Source: Pseudoalteromonas luteoviolacea (GTDB lineage: Bacteria; Pseudomonadota; Gammaproteobacteria; Enterobacterales; Alteromonadaceae). Taken from it: a stretch of DNA of 64,000 nucleotides. Each line of letters starts with the position of its first letter. Within the stretch, counting starts at the first letter, position 1. The notes beneath the pieces are model-generated. The model had not been told where the DNA came from. It was given only the letters and a program-made list of their open reading frames with translations, and searched no databases. Shown one piece after another: positions 58,809 through 64,000 of this stretch. The stretch is taken from contig NZ_CP015411.1 in assembly GCF_001750165.1 (NCBI RefSeq), forward strand, positions 902,001 to 966,000, in the 5' to 3' direction. A program made the position numbers and the translations under genes.

Positions 58809-59423
58809 ATGGAAATTTATTCAACAGAAGAACAACAAGCTGAAGCGATAAAGAATTTTTTTAGAGAAAACGGGACTTCATTAGCCTTAGGTGCTGTTTT
58901 GGCTCTAGGTGGCTTATATGGTTGGAAGGCTTATAACCAAAATCAAATTGCATCAGCTGAAACAAGCTCAGAAGCGTATAATACTTTAATTGAAAGTGGT
59001 GAAGTATTATCAAAAAGTGATGCCTTTTTAGCGGATAATGCAGATTCTAACTATGCCGTGCTTGCTGCGTTTGTTGCTGCAAGAGAGGCGGTTGAAGCTG
59101 GTAAATTAGAACTGGCAGCAACAAAACTGCAGTTTGTAGTTGATACTGTTAAAAGCCCAGAACTAAAAGCAACGGCTTTACTTCGCTTAGCACGTGTTCA
59201 AGCTGCACAAGGTGAGTCAGAAAAAGCATTAAGTACGTTATCTCAGTCTGTTCCTGCTGGCTTTACAGCTCAAGTTGCTGAAGTAAAAGGCGACATTTAT
59301 TTGTCTCAAGGTGAAAAAGACAAAGCACGCGAGCAATACCAAGCAGCAATAGATGCGGATGGCGCTGAAAATAACGCGTTGCTGCAAATTAAGTTGGATG
59401 ACTTGGCAATCGTGTCAAACTAA
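58809..59423 (+). CDS. yfgM: YfgM family protein (Sec translocon-associated TPR protein)
   Basis: A 204-residue inner-membrane protein. A short cytoplasmic start (EIYSTEEQQAEAIKNFFREN) precedes one membrane helix (GTSLALGAVLALGGLYGW, residues 23-40) and a periplasmic TPR-like domain (DNADSNYAVLAAFVAAREAV; TALLRLARVQAAQGESEKAL; VAEVKGDIYLSQGEKDKARE). In E. coli YfgM works with PpiD at SecYEG and moderates Rcs stress signalling. Location between hisS and bamB is conserved. Start nine bases after hisS. Confidence 0.93.
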   Translation: MEIYSTEEQQAEAIKNFFRENGTSLALGAVLALGGLYGWKAYNQNQIASAETSSEAYNTLIESGEVLSKSDAFLADNADSNYAVLAAFVAAREAVEAGKLELAATKLQFVVDTVKSPELKATALLRLARVQAAQGESEKALSTLSQSVPAGFTAQVAEVKGDIYLSQGEKDKAREQYQAAIDADGAENNALLQIKLDDLAIVSN

Positions 59424-59432
59424 GGAGTAGCC

Positions 59433-60608
59433 ATGAAGAAGTTGACAATGGCCTCACTGGCATTGTGTATGGCATCGTTAATGGGGTGTTCATCAAGCGA
59501 TGATGAAGAGGAGTTGGTACTCCCTGAGATCGTCAATCAATTTGAACCTCAGACAGTTTGGCAAGAATCTCTTGGTGATGGAGTTGAGCATTATTTTTCA
59601 CGTCTGATACCAACATCACATGACAATCGTGTTTTTGCTGCAGAGCGAAAAGGCCTTGTTGCTGCTTACAATGCAGAAGATGGTGAGCAACTGTGGGTCA
59701 TTGATACGCGTAAAGATACTTCAATTTGGCCATGGGCAGATGATGACTCAGCCAAGTTATCTGGTGGTATATTACAAGCGTACGGTAAGATATATATTGG
59801 TTCAGAGCACGGTGAAGTAATTGCATTAGATCGTGAAACTGGCGAGGTCGTTTGGCGTAAATCTGTGCCTGGTGAAGCTTTATCGTCACCGAGCGCCGGT
59901 GATGGACTCGTTTATGTCAACTTAGGCTCAGGAAAACTATTGGCCTTACACCCTGATACTGGTGAAGAGCGATGGAGTTATGAGCAGGAAGTACCTGCGT
60001 TAACACTGCGTGGTCTTAGTTCACCTACTTCAGCAAATGGTGGGGTTTTGATTGGTGAGGAAAGCGGTAAGCTGAGTGTACTTATTGCTGATAGCGGATT
60101 TACTGCTTGGAGTACCGATGTTGCCTTAGCCGAGGGTGCTTCTGAATTTGAACGTTTGGTCGATGTCGATACAAAACCAATAGTATCCGGTGCGTATGTG
60201 TACACGATAGCGTATAATGGCAAGCTTGCTGCTATTGATGTGCGCAATGGCAACGCAGTTTGGGATCGAGAGTACAGTAGTTATCGTGATTTGGCGATTG
60301 AGCTGAATACTATTTACTTGGTAGATAGTGATGGTGTGCTCTATGCTCTAGATAAAGACTCTGGAACAGAACGTTGGAGCCAAGCAGGCCTGCGTGGTTG
60401 GTATTTAACCGCGCCTGCGGTTGCTGGTAATTATGTTGTCGTTGGCGATCAGGAAGGTAACCTGCATTGGCTCGATAAGCAGACTGGTGATTTGGTATCT
60501 CGTCAAGAGTTTGATGATTCGGGCTTTTTTGTAGAACCCATCGTGGTTGATGATAAGTTGATCGTGTATACCCGAGATGGTGAGATCAGTGCGATAAAAA
60601 TCCCTTAA
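59433..60608 (+). CDS. bamB: Outer membrane assembly lipoprotein BamB
   Basis: A 391-residue lipoprotein of the BAM complex, same length as E. coli BamB (392). Lipobox ASLMGCSS. The mature part is an eight-bladed propeller of PQQ-like repeats, for example VIALDRETGEVVWRKSVPGE, LLALHPDTGEERWSYEQEVP, LAAIDVRNGNAVWDREYSS and LYALDKDSGTERWSQAGLRG. It helps BamA fold beta-barrel proteins such as the TonB-dependent receptor here. The start has AAGGAG upstream. Followed by a good terminator. Confidence 0.96.
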   Translation: MKKLTMASLALCMASLMGCSSSDDEEELVLPEIVNQFEPQTVWQESLGDGVEHYFSRLIPTSHDNRVFAAERKGLVAAYNAEDGEQLWVIDTRKDTSIWPWADDDSAKLSGGILQAYGKIYIGSEHGEVIALDRETGEVVWRKSVPGEALSSPSAGDGLVYVNLGSGKLLALHPDTGEERWSYEQEVPALTLRGLSSPTSANGGVLIGEESGKLSVLIADSGFTAWSTDVALAEGASEFERLVDVDTKPIVSGAYVYTIAYNGKLAAIDVRNGNAVWDREYSSYRDLAIELNTIYLVDSDGVLYALDKDSGTERWSQAGLRGWYLTAPAVAGNYVVVGDQEGNLHWLDKQTGDLVSRQEFDDSGFFVEPIVVDDKLIVYTRDGEISAIKIP

Positions 60609-60633
60609 TCATCCCTGACGAAAAGGTTTTAGT

Positions 60634-60664
60634 AAGGCTTCGCACTGCGAAGCCTTTTGTTGTT
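60634..60664 (+). terminator. Terminator of the hisS-yfgM-bamB unit
   Basis: Stem AAGGCTTCG / CGAAGCCTT with loop CACTG, then TTGTTGTTT. Confidence 0.85.
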
Positions 60665-60681
60665 TAATGAAGAGGTAGTCT

Positions 60682-62154
60682 ATGCTTCCTGTGATCGCTC
60701 TGGTAGGGCGACCAAATGTGGGAAAATCCACATTATTTAATCGTTTAACGCGTACTCGTGACGCACTCGTCGCTGACTTTCCTGGTCTAACACGTGACCG
60801 TAAATACGGTCAGGCTGATTATGATGGTTATGAGTTTATTGTTGTAGATACTGGTGGTATTGACGGCAGCGAAGAAGGCATTGAAACGGAAATGGCTGAG
60901 CAGTCGCTATTGGCGATTGAAGAGGCTGATGTTGTCTTATTTTTGGTCGATGCTCGTGCGGGTATGACTGCAGCAGATCAGGCCATTGCGCAACATTTAA
61001 GGAAGCAAGAAAAGAAAAGTTTCATTGTTGCTAATAAAACAGACGGCATAGACGCTGATTCTAGTTGCGCTGAGTTCTATCAGCTTGCATTGGGCGACAT
61101 TCATCAAATCGCAGCAGCTCATGGTCGTGGCGTAACACAGTTATTGGACGCAACACTTGGTCCAACGATTGCTGAACTTGCACAGCAAGAAGATGAAATT
61201 GTACAAGATGATGATAGTGTTGCGGAGCTTTATTTTGAAGGTGAAGAGGCGCCTGAAGAAGGAAAAACAGGTTTTGAAGATAAGCCTGTAAAGCTGGCGA
61301 TTATTGGTCGTCCGAATGTTGGTAAGTCAACACTTACAAACCGTATACTTGGTGAAGAGCGTGTTATTGTATATGACATGCCCGGCACCACTCGCGACTC
61401 TATTTATATTCCAATGACGCGTAACGAGCGTGAATACGTTTTAATTGATACCGCGGGTGTTCGTAAGCGTAAGAAAGTCAGTGATGTGGTTGAAAAGTTT
61501 TCAGTGATAAAAACATTGAAGGCCATTGAGGATGCTAACGTTATTTTGTTGGTTGTTGATGCGCGCGAGGGTATCTCTGATCAAGATCTGAGTTTACTCG
61601 GTTTTGCGTTAAACTCAGGGCGCTCTCTCGTGATTGCCGTAAATAAATGGGATGGTTTAGACAATTACGTTAAAGAGCGTATTAAGTCTGAGTTAGATCG
61701 TCGTTTGGGTTTCATTGACTTTGCTCGTTTACATTTTATCTCTGCATTACATGGTACAGGTGTCGGTCATTTATTTGAGTCTGTAGATGAGGCATATGAG
61801 TCTGCAACTAAACGGGTGAGCACCGCAATGCTTAGACGTATCATGGATATGGCTCAAGCTGATCACCAGCCTCCACTAGTTCGTGGTCGTCGAGTAAAGC
61901 TTAAGTATGCCCATGCCGGTGGCTACAACCCACCTAGGATTGTTATCCATGGTAATCAGGTGCATGATTTGCCAGATAGCTATAAGCGTTACCTAATGAA
62001 CTATTATCGTAAAGCTCTTAATATTATGGGTACTCCGATAAAAATTGAGTTCAGAGAGGGTGATAACCCGTATTCAGGTAGAACAAATAAGATGACATTA
62101 TCGCAAAAACGTAAATTGAGAGCGTTTACTAAAGAACAGCGAAATAAATCTTAA
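60682..62154 (+). CDS. der: Ribosome-assembly GTPase Der (EngA)
   Basis: A 490-residue GTPase with two tandem G domains, same length as E. coli Der (490). First domain: GRPNVGKSTLFNRL, DTGG, ANKTDG. Second domain: GRPNVGKSTLTNRIL (about residue 211), DTAGV, AVNKWDG. The two are joined by an acidic linker (QQEDEIVQDDDSVAELYFEG), and a C-terminal KH-like domain with YNPPRIVIHGNQVHDLP follows. It is needed for 50S subunit maturation. It has AAGAGGTAG before the start and its own terminator. Confidence 0.98.
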   Translation: MLPVIALVGRPNVGKSTLFNRLTRTRDALVADFPGLTRDRKYGQADYDGYEFIVVDTGGIDGSEEGIETEMAEQSLLAIEEADVVLFLVDARAGMTAADQAIAQHLRKQEKKSFIVANKTDGIDADSSCAEFYQLALGDIHQIAAAHGRGVTQLLDATLGPTIAELAQQEDEIVQDDDSVAELYFEGEEAPEEGKTGFEDKPVKLAIIGRPNVGKSTLTNRILGEERVIVYDMPGTTRDSIYIPMTRNEREYVLIDTAGVRKRKKVSDVVEKFSVIKTLKAIEDANVILLVVDAREGISDQDLSLLGFALNSGRSLVIAVNKWDGLDNYVKERIKSELDRRLGFIDFARLHFISALHGTGVGHLFESVDEAYESATKRVSTAMLRRIMDMAQADHQPPLVRGRRVKLKYAHAGGYNPPRIVIHGNQVHDLPDSYKRYLMNYYRKALNIMGTPIKIEFREGDNPYSGRTNKMTLSQKRKLRAFTKEQRNKS

Positions 62155-62156
62155 TA

Positions 62157-62185
62157 GTGGCGCGTTAAGCGCCACTTTCATTTTT
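62157..62185 (+). terminator. Terminator of der
   Basis: Stem GTGGCGC / GCGCCAC with loop GTTAA, followed by TTTCATTTTT. Confidence 0.88.
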
Positions 62186-62345
62186 GCATACATCACTTTT
62201 CACGCCCAAATTCTCCATACCTTAGTCTGACATCAAAATTGGTACATTGTACTAAGTTACCCTTTGCTAGGATTGATTTAGTTGTAAGCTTTACGCTGCT
62301 CACTAATTATGCTTTATTAGTTATATTCTTGTTTAACTTATTGTA

Positions 62346-62738
62346 GTGATGCATTTTCTTAAAACAGTCATTTATGTAGATGATGTCGAAGAAGTCTTAG
62401 ATTTTTATTTTCAAGCTTTTGGATTGAGTGCACACTCAGTAACTGAAAATGGCGATTATGGTGAGCTAAATACCGGCACTGTATTGCTTGCATTTGCAAC
62501 GCATCCAGTTGCACAGTCTCAGTTTAAACAAACCTATATTCGCTCTCAGCCAAAGCAGCCTGCTTTAGGATTCGAATTAACGTTGGGCTGTGAAAATGTC
62601 TCTAGCTGTTATGATAAGGCAGTGGCAGCAGGCGCAGAGCCTTTGTCTGCACCATGTCAAAAAGGCGCGCATATACAAGCCTATGTGCGCGCAATAGAAG
62701 GAACGCTGATTGCGTTAGTCAGCGAGTGCTCGAGCTAA
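62346..62738 (+). CDS. VOC superfamily (glyoxalase-like) protein
   Basis: A 130-residue single-domain VOC protein. The fold is visible as FLKTVIYVDDVEEVLDFYFQ, then AFGLSAHSVTENGDYGELNT (first beta-alpha-beta-beta-beta unit) and the second unit with FELTLGCENVSSCYDKAVAA, then GAEPLSAPCQKGAHIQAYVR and EGTLIALVSE. The start may be GTG at 62346 or ATG at 62349. The usual metal ligands are only partly present (Glu in the last strand), so it may bind a small molecule rather than catalyse. Its last 24 bases overlap the convergent DUF2750 gene. Confidence 0.85.
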   Translation: MMHFLKTVIYVDDVEEVLDFYFQAFGLSAHSVTENGDYGELNTGTVLLAFATHPVAQSQFKQTYIRSQPKQPALGFELTLGCENVSSCYDKAVAAGAEPLSAPCQKGAHIQAYVRAIEGTLIALVSECSS

Positions 62739-63065
62739 GCTAACAGGCTCTATCTCAACGCAGACATTATCATCATTCCAGTTGATACCGACCAGTGCGC
62801 TGTCATCTCTGAGATCTTCAACCCACTCGTCAAGAAATGAATCTAAATCAATTGCGATGGGCTTAAATTCATTCCACTCATCTTTACACTGTGCTTGTGC
62901 TGCTGCTTCATCGCCCCACAGTAGTAAAACATCTGACTCTTCAAATTGATTTGACTCAACAATGACAAAGCCGCCGTCTTCTGCGCCTAATGCCCATAGC
63001 TGCTCACTTTGTTTAACGACAGTGACAAAATTGACCACTTCAGATTCTAATTCAAGATCATTCAT
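62715..63065 (-). CDS. DUF2750 domain protein
   Basis: A 116-residue acidic cytoplasmic protein. Segments such as SEQLWALGAEDGGFVIVESN, then VLLLWGDEAAAQAQCKDEW, IAIDLDSFLDEWVEDLRDDS and INWNDDNVCVEIEPVSLARA match the DUF2750 family, whose function is unknown. The ATG at 63063-63065 is chosen since longer reading frames overlap the GST gene and add a non-conserved segment. 19 bases downstream of the GST gene on the same strand. Confidence 0.82.
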   Translation of the reverse strand: MNDLELESEVVNFVTVVKQSEQLWALGAEDGGFVIVESNQFEESDVLLLWGDEAAAQAQCKDEWNEFKPIAIDLDSFLDEWVEDLRDDSALVGINWNDDNVCVEIEPVSLARALAD

Positions 63066-63084
63066 ATTATTTACCAGTAAAAAA

Positions 63085-63663
63085 TTAACTGCGAGGATCC
63101 GTTTCTTGGGCGAGTGTATGCTGCTGCCATGTTTCCAGATGATTAAGCAGCCCATTTAGGTGACTAATATCTGCAAGGTCTCTGAATCGGATCCAATCTA
63201 ATAAGCAGTATAAACTGATCTGCAAATACTCGCAGTTCAAAAATACATCTGTTGTACATTGTTTATCTAAGTAAACCAATGTTTCAGTTATACGCTCGCG
63301 TTGTAAATTGAAAAACAAAACGTCTGCTTTGGTATCAAAGCCAGAACGATCGCCTAAGAGCATTTCTACTAGAGAATCATTACAGGCGTTAATGGTGGTG
63401 AGTAGATTTTCCTGATCCCAGTTTAAATGTGGTAGAGAAAACTTATCCTGTAGATACCTAGCTATCACATTGGAGTCACATATTGCTTGCTCTTCACTGA
63501 CTATAAAAGGGATTTTACGAGCTGGGTTGTGTTTGATCAGAACTTCTCGATCGTGTGTATTGAAGATATCAATGCTTTTGTATTCAATCGGTAGCTGGTG
63601 AATACCACAGTACATTCTTAGCCTTCTGACATAAGGAGATGTATTTGAACCGTATAAAATCAT
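63085..63663 (-). CDS. Glutathione S-transferase family protein
   Basis: A 192-residue protein. The N-terminal thioredoxin-like domain reads MILYGSNTSPYVRRLRMYCG, then IEYKSIDIFNTHDREVLIKH, NPARKIPFIVSEEQAICDSN (cis-Pro and the Glu/Asp-Ser glutathione-binding motif) and VIARYLQDKF. The C-terminal helical domain is shorter than in classical GSTs. Ser or Cys at the N-terminal active site would be at SNTSPYV. The start at 63661-63663 has GAGGGA upstream. Possibly in a unit with the DUF2750 gene. Substrate unknown. Confidence 0.9.
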   Translation of the reverse strand: MILYGSNTSPYVRRLRMYCGIHQLPIEYKSIDIFNTHDREVLIKHNPARKIPFIVSEEQAICDSNVIARYLQDKFSLPHLNWDQENLLTTINACNDSLVEMLLGDRSGFDTKADVLFFNLQRERITETLVYLDKQCTTDVFLNCEYLQISLYCLLDWIRFRDLADISHLNGLLNHLETWQQHTLAQETDPRS

Positions 63664-63802
63664 GGTGTGTTCCCTCATTATTGAATTGCATATGAGTGTA
63701 GCACGACATGGTTTTAGTTTAAGGGAGGAAATATTACATCTTAAGTAGTTACGTGTTCATTCAGATGAAAGGGGGGCAACACTGTGTGCTGCCAAATGCC
63801 TG

Positions 63803-64000
63803 TTAATCTTGACGAGAAGTCACCTCGAGTAGGTGATATCCGAATTGCGTTTGTACAGGTCCCTGTACCTCGTTTAACGGAGCTGAAAATACCACTTTGT
63901 CGAACTCTGGCACCATCATACCTGGTCCAAACTCACCCAGTGCACCACCATCCTGTCCTGAAGGACAATTTGAAAACTCTTTTGCTAATTCTGCAAAGTC
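63803..64000 (-). CDS. ppiC: Parvulin-type peptidyl-prolyl isomerase, partial (N-terminus off the right edge)
   Basis: On the minus strand the last 66 codons of a frame run from the window edge to a TAA at 63803-63805. It reads DFAELAKEFSNCPSGQDGGA, then LGEFGPGMMVPEFDKVVFSA and VQGPVQTQFGYHLLEVTSRQ. This is the conserved C-terminal part of parvulins such as PpiC (about 93 residues in E. coli), including CPSG, GG.LG.F, M.P.F and Q.FGYH. The small size and cytoplasmic form are inferred because the N-terminus is missing; a longer SurA/PpiD-type protein cannot be excluded. Confidence 0.88.
   Translation of the reverse strand, partial: DFAELAKEFSNCPSGQDGGALGEFGPGMMVPEFDKVVFSAPLNEVQGPVQTQFGYHLLEVTSRQD

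Noticed and set aside
62221..62256. Inverted repeat CTTAGT / ACTAAG upstream of the VOC gene
   Set aside because: Only six bases per arm with no other support.
1..64000. CRISPR array, defence system, prophage or biosynthetic gene cluster
   Set aside because: No regularly spaced repeats, cas genes, restriction or toxin-antitoxin pairs I can recognise, phage structural genes, or NRPS/PKS modules were found.

Overview
The window looks like chromosomal DNA of a marine gammaproteobacterium, most likely Pseudoalteromonas or a close Alteromonadales relative. The grounds are gene content and moderate GC: the ndk-rlmN-pilW-rodZ-ispG-hisS-yfgM-bamB-der block, a yhiN/rsmJ/prlC/gor neighbourhood like the one in enterobacteria, secreted S8 and LasA-like proteases, a curli locus and many signalling proteins. 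The genus is inferred; no rRNA or tRNA gene was seen.

Layout. 0-2.6 kb: a cut-off secreted protein, a GNAT acetyltransferase, and a rhodanese divergent from a LysR regulator with paired operator-like sites between them. 2.9-4.1 kb: a visibly AT-rich stretch with an unknown secreted protein and a two-helix membrane protein. 4.3-15.9 kb: gor, prlC, a response regulator, rsmJ, a chemoreceptor, a subtilase and a YhiN-type flavoprotein. 16.5-19.5 kb: a WD40-like lipoprotein and a PhoD-type phosphatase. 19.7-27.7 kb, all on the minus strand: an iron-uptake module with ECF sigma factor, FecR, an STN-containing TonB-dependent receptor, two small membrane proteins, a PepSY protein and a dedicated TonB-ExbB-ExbD set. 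The STN domain of the receptor should signal through FecR to the sigma factor while TonB/ExbBD powers uptake.

28-30.3 kb is an accessory stretch with an orphan ParB-like protein, a long structured inverted repeat and a 62-residue protein. 30.4-33.8 kb pairs a di-heme peroxidase with a hybrid kinase whose start overlaps its stop. An SDR gene follows, then the remains of a divergent DJ-1/PfpI and LysR pair joined back to back by a deletion (about 35.28 kb). 35.7-41.2 kb holds a lipoprotein, a Cache/PAS kinase, a sigma factor carrying its own membrane domain, and a flavin reductase-like protein. A second large subtilase follows.

44.4-48.3 kb is the curli locus: one very long curlin-repeat protein, csgE, csgF, csgG, and a convergent CsgD-like LuxR regulator. 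No separate csgB or csgC is present here. A LasA-like M23 protease and the trhP-yfhL pair follow. 51.7-62.2 kb is the conserved housekeeping block; its PilW protein carries two C-terminal LysM domains. The window ends with VOC, DUF2750 and GST genes and the C-terminal part of a parvulin isomerase.

I found no phage, insertion sequence, CRISPR array or recognisable defence system. The most unusual items are the long curlin with its compact locus, the membrane-anchored sigma factor, the peroxidase-kinase pair, the PilW-LysM fusion, the orphan ParB region and the deletion scar.
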